Below, one piece after another: positions 9,517 through 18,136 of a stretch of DNA of 64,000 nucleotides; position 1 is the stretch's first letter; each line of letters begins with the position of its first letter. This DNA is from Candidatus Heimdallarchaeota archaeon. Lineage in GTDB: Archaea > Asgardarchaeota > Heimdallarchaeia > Heimdallarchaeales > Heimdallarchaeaceae. The notes beneath the pieces are model-generated. The model saw nothing but the letters and a program-made list of their open reading frames with translations. It was not told the origin of the DNA and made no database searches. The DNA lies in assembly GCA_030668875.1 (NCBI GenBank), contig DAOVER010000015.1, positions 1-64,000 on the forward strand, in the 5' to 3' direction. The position numbers and the translations under genes were made by a program.

Positions 9517-10520
9517 TGTTAACTCCACCCACATTGGTGACAGTTAAATAAGAGGGGTTACAGTGGGCATGTGACCAAACATGAACCCAAACAGTAACCC
9601 GATGCTTATAAGGAAACGTGTAGTTAAAAAGGCTTTGAAAAGAATACCAATCACCCACATAGCAAGACAACACATGGTGTCAAGGAAATTCGTCTACAAG
9701 TGGATTAGACGGCATAGTGAAAATCCTGAAGGAGAATGGTGGGAAGAACGCTCTCGGCGACCAAGGAGAATAAGGAGAAAGGTAACACCACAGATAAGAG
9801 AGAAGATCATCAAGCTCAGGAGAGCTTATGGCTTGAACATCATGCAGACTGAACAATGGTTCAGGAGGAAGGGACTAGTGCTCTCCCACACCACCATCTG
9901 GAAGACCCTCCAACGAGAAGGAGAACCCCCTTGGAGAAAGAAACCGTACAAGAAGAAGGCGAGAAAGAGATTCGAACGCCCACGTCCCAATGACCTCTGG
10001 CAACTGGATATCAAAGGTCCCTTCTGGGTAGAAGAGCAGGGACAACACCTCTACCTCTTGACGGTGATTGATGACCACTCCCGCTTCCTGCTGGAGAGTA
10101 GACTCTACCCCCATCCTATCAGTCAGCAAGAGATCTTGACAAGGTTACAGCAGTGCTTCCAGCTTTATAGTCGTCCCAAGCAAGTTCTAACAGACAATGG
10201 TGCACAGTTCCACGCTATGCGAGGGGGGACAAGTACCTTCACTCGAGTGCTCGCTCAGGAAGGAATAAAACATATCCGCAGCCGTGTCTTCCACCCTGAG
10301 ACTTGTGGGAAGGTCGAGCGTCAGCATGGTACAACTGTCAGAGAGCTGAAGAGGTTAAGATTAAAATATTGTAATGCCGACCTCCGGCACTATAAGGACT
10401 ACTACAACTTCTTCCGTCCTCATCAAGGAATCAACCTCCAAACTCCAGGTGAAAGATTTATGAACCAAGCTCCCAAAGATATCCTGCCCAAAAGTGTAAC
10501 CGATCTTAGTTGAGTTAACA
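9517..10520 (+). mobile_element. Complete IS481-type insertion sequence (1004 bp)
   Basis: The left end TGTTAACTCCACCCACATTG and the inverted right end TGTTAACTCAACTAAGATCG share nine identical outer bases, with further matches over about 27 bp. A perfect 16-bp duplication flanks them. One transposase gene fills the element. Its base composition is clearly richer in G+C than the surroundings. Intact TIRs, an intact gene and an identical target duplication all suggest recent arrival. Confidence 0.88.
9581..10513 (+). CDS. IS481-family DDE transposase
   Basis: 310 aa. The N-terminal helix-turn-helix region (about 20-60, IPITHIARQHMVSRKFVYKW) and a second HTH-like segment (KGLVLSHTTIWKTL) precede an rve integrase core. 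The catalytic triad is visible: WQLDIKGPF (Asp), VLTDNGAQF (Asp) and GKVERQHGT (Glu). The end YYNFFRPHQGIN...TPGERF is typical for IS481/IS3-like transposases. The enzyme cuts and joins the TIRs that flank it. The gene looks intact and uses G+C-rich codons unlike its neighbours. Confidence 0.92.
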   Translation: MNPNSNPMLIRKRVVKKALKRIPITHIARQHMVSRKFVYKWIRRHSENPEGEWWEERSRRPRRIRRKVTPQIREKIIKLRRAYGLNIMQTEQWFRRKGLVLSHTTIWKTLQREGEPPWRKKPYKKKARKRFERPRPNDLWQLDIKGPFWVEEQGQHLYLLTVIDDHSRFLLESRLYPHPISQQEILTRLQQCFQLYSRPKQVLTDNGAQFHAMRGGTSTFTRVLAQEGIKHIRSRVFHPETCGKVERQHGTTVRELKRLRLKYCNADLRHYKDYYNFFRPHQGINLQTPGERFMNQAPKDILPKSVTDLS

Positions 10521-10536
10521 ATAGTCCTTTTTCCTC
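10521..10536. repeat. Right copy of 16-bp IS target-site duplication
   Basis: Exact copy of 9501-9516. It ends 7 bp before the TATA-like CTTTTAAAT (10544-10552) of the next gene. The element therefore sits between a terminator and a promoter and may affect the downstream gene from its own transcription. Confidence 0.85.
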
Positions 10537-10597
10537 CAATAAGCTTTTAAATCTATTAAATTTTAATATCTTTTGTTAATTGAAAAAGTGATTAGAG

Positions 10598-12040
10598 ATG
10601 ATAGCAACGCCAAAGGAGATACAAGAAGAAAACAAACCCAAAATGAAAAGAATAGCTTCTTTAGATTTTCAAAGAGGTTTGGCGATATGGATGATGGTTT
10701 TCTTACATGTTTTCGATCACATATGGGACTTCTCAAGTGTCGGACTTAATGATCTTTTTACAACCTTAAACTTTGGACTATCTTTAGTCATGGTAATAAT
10801 GGCTTTTTTTGGTGGATTTGCAGGTTACTTTATCTTAATCTCCTCTGTTGTAAACAGTCTAGCAACAACAAAAAGTGCTATAAAAAGAACACCCCCCGGG
10901 AAATTATTATTCAAAAGAATTCTAACTGGCGTTGGTATTTTAATAGCTGGAAGAATAACTGAAACTTTTGGATATTACGGTTATTTTGGAAGAGTACTTC
11001 GTTCTGGTGATTCAATACTTGCAGCTTCAACTTGGACAGATCCTTTTGCACTCTCATTTTTCTGGAGAAGGATATTCATGATGGAAGCCCTCCAGATTAT
11101 AGGCTGGTGTCAAATTATTACAGGTGTAGTAGCTTTCTTCCTTGTTAGGAATGGTGGTGCAAAGAAATTAGCTCGTAACTTGATTATTTACTCTGGTTTA
11201 GCGGTTGTTATTTTAGTGGCAACTCCATTCATGTGGAACTGGATTGATAATCTAAATTGGTCTAATCTTCCTTCTGCAGGATTACTCGCAGATTGGGATT
11301 TAAATAATGCTGATCTTTATCATAACGCGTGGCCTAGCGAAGCTTTACAGTCAGAAAATGCTTCATTTCTAGCATATCTTTGTGTGATATTAACAGGAGA
11401 TTTGTACCCCATTTTCCCATTCTTAGCAACTTCTTTTATAGGCTCAGCATGGGGATTACTACTCGCCAAACCTAAACCTTCGAAAAAACTACCTCTTTAT
11501 GGGGGACTGGTAACTTTAGGTATCTTTGTAATAGGAGCAGTGCTAAATATCATCCTTGGTTTTGATTTAAACTTCCAACGCCCACCTATGCAATACTTCT
11601 TCCTTCTGTTAGGAGCACAATTTGGAATAATGATACTTCTACTATGGTTAGTAGAATATAGAGGAAAAGCACAGAAATTTGGTAACAACATTATTGTGAA
11701 ATATTTCAGGTTATGGGGAACAATAGCTCTCTCAGTATTTAGTTTGCAAATTTGGTCACTTGTGCCGAGAGCAATTTTGAACCCTATCTTCAATATTAAT
11801 CTGATGAATGAGAAGTTTCCACTAAAATATGGCTGGTGGGTTATATTATTTGCAGTGTTGACCATTCTCTGTTATGACCTGTTGTTCTGGTTGTGGGCTC
11901 AAATAAATTTCATTTTCAGTTTCGAATGGTTCATAATTAAATTGGGAAGTTTGCCTACCAAAAGTGTCTCAAGAAGATTAAATGTAAAAGAGATATTGCA
12001 TGGCGTAGAATGGATGGATTATAAAGAAATGTCAGAATGA
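10598..12040 (+). CDS. HGSNAT/YeiB-like integral membrane acyltransferase (DUF1624/DUF5009-like)
   Basis: 480 aa with about 10-11 hydrophobic segments. The N-terminal signature RIASLDFQRGLAIWMMVFLH (R-x3-D-x2-RGL-x-I-x-M-x3-H) is that of the heparan-alpha-glucosaminide N-acetyltransferase-like catalytic domain. Family members move acyl groups across membranes onto sugars or related acceptors; the His after the first helix is the proposed acyl carrier. The true acceptor here is unknown. The ATG at 10598 has GTGAT 4 nt upstream as a plausible ribosome-binding site. The gene lies between the IS and longin paralogue B. Confidence 0.72.
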   Translation: MIATPKEIQEENKPKMKRIASLDFQRGLAIWMMVFLHVFDHIWDFSSVGLNDLFTTLNFGLSLVMVIMAFFGGFAGYFILISSVVNSLATTKSAIKRTPPGKLLFKRILTGVGILIAGRITETFGYYGYFGRVLRSGDSILAASTWTDPFALSFFWRRIFMMEALQIIGWCQIITGVVAFFLVRNGGAKKLARNLIIYSGLAVVILVATPFMWNWIDNLNWSNLPSAGLLADWDLNNADLYHNAWPSEALQSENASFLAYLCVILTGDLYPIFPFLATSFIGSAWGLLLAKPKPSKKLPLYGGLVTLGIFVIGAVLNIILGFDLNFQRPPMQYFFLLLGAQFGIMILLLWLVEYRGKAQKFGNNIIVKYFRLWGTIALSVFSLQIWSLVPRAILNPIFNINLMNEKFPLKYGWWVILFAVLTILCYDLLFWLWAQINFIFSFEWFIIKLGSLPTKSVSRRLNVKEILHGVEWMDYKEMSE

Positions 12041-12070
12041 CCCCATTTAGTATTTACGACTAGTAGAAAA

Positions 12071-12084
12071 GAAATTTACTTATA
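12071..12084 (+). promoter_or_regulatory. TATA-like promoter, copy 2
   Basis: GAAATTTACTTATA is identical to 8056-8069. It lies 24 nt before the ATG of paralogue B, so the transcript is probably leaderless. Confidence 0.6.
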
Positions 12085-12107
12085 GAGATTATTGGTAAAC
12101 ATACTAA

Positions 12108-13505
12108 ATGGATAATATCAAGCTCTCTTTAGTATCATATTCTGGTCTTCTGCTTGCGTCTAAGCCTGAAACAGCTGATGATACTCAGCAGATACTTGCA
12201 TCGGGTCTTATTTCAGCAATAATCACTTATGCTAAAGAGGTGCATCATGAAGATTTGCAATCTATTTCCTATCACGACAGAACAATTTCTTTTGTTAAGT
12301 TTCAGGAATTTGTTTTTATTGTTGAGACCTTAGATAAAGAATTCACATTTACAGAAAGACAATCAAAACAGCTGCTAGAACAAATCAAATTGAGTGCGTT
12401 TTCCCTACTTGATGAACGTAATTCTGACCTAATTTCAGAAGGAGAGGCGCAATTGATACTAGAACACTGTTTTCACGATATTAATAGTTTGAATATTATC
12501 TTAACCCGTTACCCTCTGAAAAATCTTATTCCAGAGATATTTACTATTCAACATAAAGTTAAGGGTGTTGAGTTTATTGAAAATAGTTCAGATAGAGCTT
12601 ATCATAGATCTATTGCTAAGATTATAGATAAAAATATCCTCAGTGTAAATCAAGAAATAAAAGCTCATAGTTTTTTAACTCTAATTCCTGAACATAAAAA
12701 AACATTTTACGTGATTTTTAATACAGACGGTTTTACAACAAAAGTTGGCTATTTTATTATTCCACAAGAATTAGATTATACAATGTTTAGAATCTATTCT
12801 ATGTTAGAGCGATTGATTAAGAGTTACACTGGAAGTAGACAGAATTTTGAGTTTATAGATTTACTTGTAGAATTACAAGAATATGAAGATTCTGGTAATA
12901 AATTTTCTATGATTGATTTGGATGAGATCTCTCTCTCAACACTTTCAAATATGACTCGTAAAGACTTAGATATTGTTTTATTTGCTGCTCTTTCAGGTAA
13001 CCCTATTTATGTTGTAGGAGGTAAATCTGTCTCAAAGTTGCTTGTTGATACACTTTCCATCTTTACTCAACATCTTAGCTTCAATGTTGCCGGCTGGATC
13101 ACAGAGGATGATTTATCCAAAGTAGATTTCAATATATTTCTTCGAGGAATTGTTGGAATGTCTTCGAGTACTTATCAATCGATATTACCCCTTATTCATA
13201 ACAAGGAAATGATAACTGTGATAGATCTTGAAGAAGATGAAATAAAAGGTCCAAGCGCTAGTTCATATTTCATTCAGTTTTTTGATAAAATCAAAAAGAA
13301 AGATCCTACAAAAGCTTCAGTTATAATTTTTCAAGAATTGAAAAAACTTGTATCTTTGGCATATATTATCACATCAATAGGTATGAAGGAAAGAAGAGAT
13401 TATCAAACTCTTTTGAAAGAATTGAGTATTCAATTTCCGTATCCCATTAGTTTCATTGAGAAAGCTCTAAATCTTGCAAAGCAAAGAAACAAGTTTCTGG
13501 AATAA
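12108..13505 (+). CDS. Longin/roadblock-like protein with possible DENN-like C-terminal domain, paralogue B
   Basis: 465 aa, collinear with the gene at 8097. Near-identical patches include SGLLLASKPE, DDTQQILAS, KEVHH and LQSISYHDRTISF in the longin-like N-terminus. The C-terminal block reads IVLFAALSGNPIYVVGG, KLLVDTLSIFTQHL, FNVAGWITEDDL and GIVGMSSSTY, ending in a helical segment. This order (strand, GN, strand, G, helix with a long Leu run, strand, then a hydrophobic VIDL strand) is like FLCN-type DENN domains, which read VLVGNQVIWRG and similar. It has no signal peptide or TM and is probably a cytosolic adaptor or GTPase regulator. The domain call is from pattern only. Confidence 0.6.
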   Translation: MDNIKLSLVSYSGLLLASKPETADDTQQILASGLISAIITYAKEVHHEDLQSISYHDRTISFVKFQEFVFIVETLDKEFTFTERQSKQLLEQIKLSAFSLLDERNSDLISEGEAQLILEHCFHDINSLNIILTRYPLKNLIPEIFTIQHKVKGVEFIENSSDRAYHRSIAKIIDKNILSVNQEIKAHSFLTLIPEHKKTFYVIFNTDGFTTKVGYFIIPQELDYTMFRIYSMLERLIKSYTGSRQNFEFIDLLVELQEYEDSGNKFSMIDLDEISLSTLSNMTRKDLDIVLFAALSGNPIYVVGGKSVSKLLVDTLSIFTQHLSFNVAGWITEDDLSKVDFNIFLRGIVGMSSSTYQSILPLIHNKEMITVIDLEEDEIKGPSASSYFIQFFDKIKKKDPTKASVIIFQELKKLVSLAYIITSIGMKERRDYQTLLKELSIQFPYPISFIEKALNLAKQRNKFLE

Positions 13506-13721
13506 TGTCTTTAGTTTCAATAAGTTCACAGTTATTGCATTATTTTTGAGGAGGAGGTCTAAAGACTTGTATTCTCTTTTTTTAGACACATTTAGTTAAA
13601 TTAATAAGTAGAGAAATGAAATAAAGTTTCGGTAAGCCAAAATTTGTGAAGTCCTTACACTAGGTTTCAAATTTGTATTTACTAAGAAAGAGTGACATTA
13701 GAAATAATAATGGGTGAAATA

Positions 13722-14486
13722 ATGCTAGATATTAGGAATCTTAATGTTTCAGTTGAAGGAAAGGAGATCTTGCGTAATGTGAATATCACTTTACGCGATG
13801 GAGAAGTTCATGCACTTTTTGGTCCAAATGGTAGTGGTAAGACTACATTAATTATGACAATTATTGGTTATCCTCAATTTGAAGTAACTAAAGGTGAGAT
13901 AATCTTTGAAGGAGAAAATTTGCTTGAACTAGAAATTGATGAAAGAGCTAGATTAGGAATTGGTGTAGCTCAACAGAGACCACCCACAATTAAAGGTGTA
14001 AAATTAAGAAATATAATTGATTTCTACTTAAGAAATAATCCTGAGAAGGTAGACTATATTTCTAAACAAATAGAAAAATTTGAAATGCAAGATTTCATAG
14101 ATAGAGAAGTTAACGCTAATCTGTCAGGTGGAGAGATAAAAAGATCAGAAATTTTCCAAATGGTTTTATCATCGCCTAAGTTCTTTATACTTGATGAACC
14201 AGATTCAGGAATCGATCCGGAGTTTTTAGGTAAAATCGGAGCGATGCTTACTGAAATATTACGATCAGAAAAGAAACAAGATCAAATAATTACTAGATCT
14301 TCGGGATTAATTATAACTCACACAGGAGACATATTGAATTATTTTAATGCGGATTTAGCACACTTAATGATGAATGGCACTATTGGTTGTACAGGAAATC
14401 CACAAGAGATGCTGGAACAAATACAACAACATGGTTATGAATATTGTATAAAATGCAATAGAAGGAAAAAAGGGGTTTGTGATTAA
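13722..14486 (+). CDS. sufC: SufC-type Fe-S assembly ATPase
   Basis: ABC-type ATPase of the SUF/SMS system: Walker A GPNGSGKTT, Q-loop AQQRPPTIKG, signature LSGGEIKRSE, Walker B FFILDEPDSGIDP, and the H-loop in LIITHTGDI. The GEIKR(S/N)E signature is diagnostic for SufC. The start is set at ATG 13722, which has GGTGA 4 nt upstream; ATG 13710 and GTG 13692 also exist in frame. SufC drives the SufB scaffold, on which Fe-S clusters are built. The C-terminal tail YCIKCNRRKKGVC (Cx2Cx6C) goes beyond the bacterial SufC core. The gene abuts sufB with no gap. Confidence 0.93.
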   Translation: MLDIRNLNVSVEGKEILRNVNITLRDGEVHALFGPNGSGKTTLIMTIIGYPQFEVTKGEIIFEGENLLELEIDERARLGIGVAQQRPPTIKGVKLRNIIDFYLRNNPEKVDYISKQIEKFEMQDFIDREVNANLSGGEIKRSEIFQMVLSSPKFFILDEPDSGIDPEFLGKIGAMLTEILRSEKKQDQIITRSSGLIITHTGDILNYFNADLAHLMMNGTIGCTGNPQEMLEQIQQHGYEYCIKCNRRKKGVCD

Positions 14487-15734
14487 ATGTATAATAATAG
14501 ACATAAAAGAGGAATACAATCAAACAAAGAGCAATTTGACATTATAGATCTAGATGAAGAGGATGTTCATAAACTAAAAGAAAATCTTCCATCCGAGATT
14601 CGTTCATTAGATGAAATGAAAGCAAAAGATGTCCAAACCTTGGCAGAGGTAGGAATGTTGATGGATGAAAGTAATCGTTCAGGAACTTATTTGTGTTATG
14701 GACAGTATGGTTTTGTTACTGCACAATTCATTGAGGGACTTGAGTGCATCCCAATAGCAGAAGCATTAGAAAGATATCTTTGGTTGAAAGAAAAATATTG
14801 GTTCAAAGCAATAAGAAAAAATGAAGATAAAATTGTTGAAACCATTTCTAACTCAATTCCAAGAGGCTTTTTCATAAGAGTAAGAAAGGGTTACAAAATA
14901 AAAAAACCCTTCCAAGCTGCATTATATATGACAAGGAGTACTAGGGTACATGGTCTTCATAATATTATAATACTAGAAGAAGACTCAGAATTGACACTTC
15001 TTACCGGATGCACAAGAGCACATGATGCCAAGAAGGGTCTGCACCTAGCTATTTCAGAGATATATATCGGAAAAAATGCTAAACTTGTTAGTACAATGAT
15101 TCATAATTGGGGACCAAACTTTGATATTGAGCCTAGAACCTGTACCATTGTTGAAGAGGGTGGTATATTTATAAATACGTATTGTTCAACCAACCCTCCA
15201 AGAACAGTCCAGATGTATCCATTCACACATTTACAAGGAGATAATTCTTCAGCGAAGTATGCGTCTATAATTTTGGGAACACCTAATACCTATTGCGATA
15301 TTGGGGGAACAATTTTGATGGAAGGGACCAACAGTGGTGCAGAGATATGTGCTAGAGCTGTTTGCAAAGGAGGAAATATTGTTCAAACAGGTTTAATCAT
15401 AGGGAAAGGGGAAAATTGTCGCGCACATGTTGATTGTGCAGGACTTATGATGAGTAATGAAGGAATGATAGAGGCAACACCAGCGTTACGAGCACTCAAT
15501 CCTAATGCTAGAATGAGTCATGAGGCTTCTATTGGACGAATTGCTCCAGGAGAGTTGGTCTATTTGATGTCGAAGGGTTTCACAGAAGAAAAAGCATTAT
15601 CGACAATAATTAGAGGGTTCATAGATCCAGGAATTGAAGGCATATCCCCAGAATTAGATGCTGCTTTAACAGAAGTAGCAGAGATTTCAGGTCATGGTGA
15701 AGAATGGGATGTGATTCCGATTAGAAATAGATGA
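14487..15734 (+). CDS. sufB: SufB/SufD-family Fe-S cluster scaffold
   Basis: A 415-aa SufB-type protein: an N-terminal helical part, then a beta-helix core (residues about 145-350) and a C-terminal helical domain with SHEASIGRI and YLMSKGFTEEKALSTIIRGF, which are family signatures. With SufC it forms the minimal SufBC (SmsCB) machine widespread in archaea. No cysteine desulfurase, SufD or SufS is nearby. ATG directly follows the sufC stop, so translation is coupled. It supplies clusters for enzymes such as the radical-SAM and ferredoxin-type proteins encoded further on. Confidence 0.93.
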   Translation: MYNNRHKRGIQSNKEQFDIIDLDEEDVHKLKENLPSEIRSLDEMKAKDVQTLAEVGMLMDESNRSGTYLCYGQYGFVTAQFIEGLECIPIAEALERYLWLKEKYWFKAIRKNEDKIVETISNSIPRGFFIRVRKGYKIKKPFQAALYMTRSTRVHGLHNIIILEEDSELTLLTGCTRAHDAKKGLHLAISEIYIGKNAKLVSTMIHNWGPNFDIEPRTCTIVEEGGIFINTYCSTNPPRTVQMYPFTHLQGDNSSAKYASIILGTPNTYCDIGGTILMEGTNSGAEICARAVCKGGNIVQTGLIIGKGENCRAHVDCAGLMMSNEGMIEATPALRALNPNARMSHEASIGRIAPGELVYLMSKGFTEEKALSTIIRGFIDPGIEGISPELDAALTEVAEISGHGEEWDVIPIRNR

Positions 15735-15778
15735 AAATAACAAAGGTAAGGAGAATAAAAGAAAGGTTGTGATAAGAA

Positions 15779-16339
15779 ATGAATGTAACGATAATAGATT
15801 ATGTAATGTACATGTTGTTGAGAATGAGAGATATCGTTGGTTATCCCTTTAAACCTAAAAAAGAATTGAAAAAACTTAAAATCAGAAAAGATGACACTAT
15901 ACTTGATTTTGGATGTGGAGTAGGGTCTTTTACGATTCCATTAGCACAGATCATAACAAAGGGAACAATCTATGCTTTAGATAAACAGCGATATGCTACA
16001 GAAACTGTTGAAAGAAGAGCAATAAGGAAAGGAATTCAAAATATTGAAACAATAATATCTAATGGAGAAACAAGTCTAGAAAATGAAACTGTTGATGTTG
16101 TTATGCTTTTTGGAGTGTTACCAGAAATTAAAGACAAAGAGAGAGTTCTTAATGAGATGTATAGGATTTTAAAACCCAAAGGTTTTTTATCTACTCGATT
16201 TTGTTTCCACATCTCAAAAGAAGAAATAATTGAATTAATGGAAAAAACAGGCTTATTCACATTTATTGAACAGAAAGGAAAAATCCTCAATTATAGGAAG
16301 AAAGAGATCATAAAAGAAATAGACTTATCTGTTGGATAA
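15779..16339 (+). CDS. Class I SAM-dependent methyltransferase
   Basis: 186 aa. Motif I ILDFGCGVGSFTIPLA (residues about 41-56), motif II acidic loop ALDKQ, and the post-motif VDVVMLFGVLPEI then MYRILKPKGFLS mark a Rossmann-fold methyltransferase of the UbiE/ArsM-like group. Substrate unknown. It follows sufB by 44 bp and may be in the same transcript. It shares its plan with the gene at 32349-32885 (same GFFTIPAA/IYANDI pattern), so the two are probable paralogues. Confidence 0.85.
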   Translation: MNVTIIDYVMYMLLRMRDIVGYPFKPKKELKKLKIRKDDTILDFGCGVGSFTIPLAQIITKGTIYALDKQRYATETVERRAIRKGIQNIETIISNGETSLENETVDVVMLFGVLPEIKDKERVLNEMYRILKPKGFLSTRFCFHISKEEIIELMEKTGLFTFIEQKGKILNYRKKEIIKEIDLSVG

Positions 16340-16390
16340 AGTGAATGAATAACATAATCAAGCTTTTTCTTTTAATTCATTTCATTAATA

Positions 16391-18136
16391 CTAAGATTTA
16401 ATTAAAGTCTCAATCTCTTCTATTCTGTAGCATTTGCCATTTCTAAGTTGATAAACACAATCAACATGAGCAAGGCTTGAAAGTCTATGGGTAACAAGAA
16501 TAACAGTTTTATTCTTACATACCTCATTCAAAGTTTTTTGAATGGCATTCTCGTTCAGAGTATCTAAGTTAGAAACAGGTTCATCTAAAATTAGTATAGG
16601 GGTGTTTTTCATTAATGCTCTAGCAATAAGTATTCTCTGTTTTTCTCCACTAGATAATCTGTCCCCAATCTCTCCTATCTGTGTTTCATATCCTCTAGGC
16701 AATGTTTCAATGAAATCATGAATATAAACCATCTTTGCATATTTTATGATTTCATCCATACTTCCGCTAGGATTACCCAATTGTATATTTTCTTTAATTG
16801 TAGTATTGAATAAAAATGAGTCATAAGAGACAACAGCTATCATTTGATAGAGTGTTTTTTGGCAGATATTATTGATATTTCGCTTACCAATAATGATTTC
16901 ACCTGAATCTAAATTCCAAAAACGAAGTAATAACCTCAAAGAAGTACTTTTACCACACCCGCTTTCCCCTACAAGAGCAATAGTAGTTCCTTGTTGCACA
17001 CTCATACTAAAACCATCTAAAACATTCGATTCATTTGGGGAATACCTAAAACACACATTATTAAACTCAATATCATAATCTGAAGGGATTTTTGAAGAGC
17101 ATTCTGGAATGTCTTTAACAACAGGTTTTTCATCAATAATTCTGAATAATCTTTCTGCTGCAGCAAATGTTAAAGCTAAGTAATGAGAAACTGAACTTAC
17201 TGACAATAAAGGACCAAATGAACTGATAGCTATAGCAACAACTATTATTAGTCCCTGAATACTTAATATTCCAGCTTGAAATCCTATTACTGAAACAACA
17301 ACTATTACGATATCTGCAGTTAGAACAATTGCATTTATAATCCCTTTTAGAAAACCTTCAGCTGTAGAATATTTTCCCTTAGCTTTGTTCAATACTAATC
17401 CTTTGTTAGCAATTTCTTCCTTTCTTTTCTTACCATAGTTAAAAAGAAGGATAGTTTTCAATCCTTGTAATGAATCAGTTAAATGAGCGTTATTTTCTCC
17501 AAGGATAGCTTGAATTGTTTGCCCCCTACTTCTAACAATGCGCTCCCAAATAAGAGGAATGATCATTCCTAAAACAAACTGGAAAGGCAATATTACTAGA
17601 GCAATAATACCCCACCATGATGATAGAAAAATAGTTACTGTCAAAGATACTATAGCTGCAATTACAACTGGTGAGATTGTATGAGCAAAAAAAACTTCAA
17701 TTAGTTCTATATCTCCCGAAATAGTTGAAATTATGTCACCACTACGTTTGTTTATTAGCTTTGCTGGAGCTAATGGCTCTAATTTCTTGTAAAGTTTTGT
17801 ACGTAAATTTGCTAATAAACGGAAAGCTACATTATGATTTTCTGCTTGCTCTAGATATGAACTAAAGGATTTAATTAGTGCAAATATAAAAAGTAAAACT
17901 ATTTCCCAAACTGCAGGAGAAGTCTTCAAAACAAATATTTTAGAAATTAACCAAGCTCCCCAACCGATAAGAGCAATGTTAGATAGATTGTTCAAAATAC
18001 CAAAAATAGTTGCAATGGTCATTGGAACAAAGAGTGGTTTAGCCATTCTAAGCAATCTTATAATAATTTGAAATCTGGACATATCTTTTTTACACAAAAC
18101 AGGAGCTGAAGCTTTTTGATACATCATTCTGTGCAT
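16391..18136 (-). CDS. ABC exporter half, CydC-like (TMD-NBD fusion)
   Basis: 581 aa: six TM helices (residues about 30-330) fused to a nucleotide-binding domain with Walker A GESGCGKST, signature LSSGEKQRI and Walker B ILILDEPVSNLD, then the H-loop LVTHRLSS. The second TM region NIALIGWGAWLISKI resembles CydC. The reading frame begins 13 bp inside the end of the upstream ABC gene, so the two are translationally coupled and likely form a heterodimer. CydDC exports cysteine/glutathione in bacteria; the cargo here is unknown, and no cytochrome bd genes are in the window. Confidence 0.83.
   Translation of the reverse strand: MHRMMYQKASAPVLCKKDMSRFQIIIRLLRMAKPLFVPMTIATIFGILNNLSNIALIGWGAWLISKIFVLKTSPAVWEIVLLFIFALIKSFSSYLEQAENHNVAFRLLANLRTKLYKKLEPLAPAKLINKRSGDIISTISGDIELIEVFFAHTISPVVIAAIVSLTVTIFLSSWWGIIALVILPFQFVLGMIIPLIWERIVRSRGQTIQAILGENNAHLTDSLQGLKTILLFNYGKKRKEEIANKGLVLNKAKGKYSTAEGFLKGIINAIVLTADIVIVVVSVIGFQAGILSIQGLIIVVAIAISSFGPLLSVSSVSHYLALTFAAAERLFRIIDEKPVVKDIPECSSKIPSDYDIEFNNVCFRYSPNESNVLDGFSMSVQQGTTIALVGESGCGKSTSLRLLLRFWNLDSGEIIIGKRNINNICQKTLYQMIAVVSYDSFLFNTTIKENIQLGNPSGSMDEIIKYAKMVYIHDFIETLPRGYETQIGEIGDRLSSGEKQRILIARALMKNTPILILDEPVSNLDTLNENAIQKTLNEVCKNKTVILVTHRLSSLAHVDCVYQLRNGKCYRIEEIETLIKS

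Noticed and set aside
9826-10129. Minus-strand frames inside the IS transposase
   Set aside because: Shadows of the high-G+C transposase gene; no family features.
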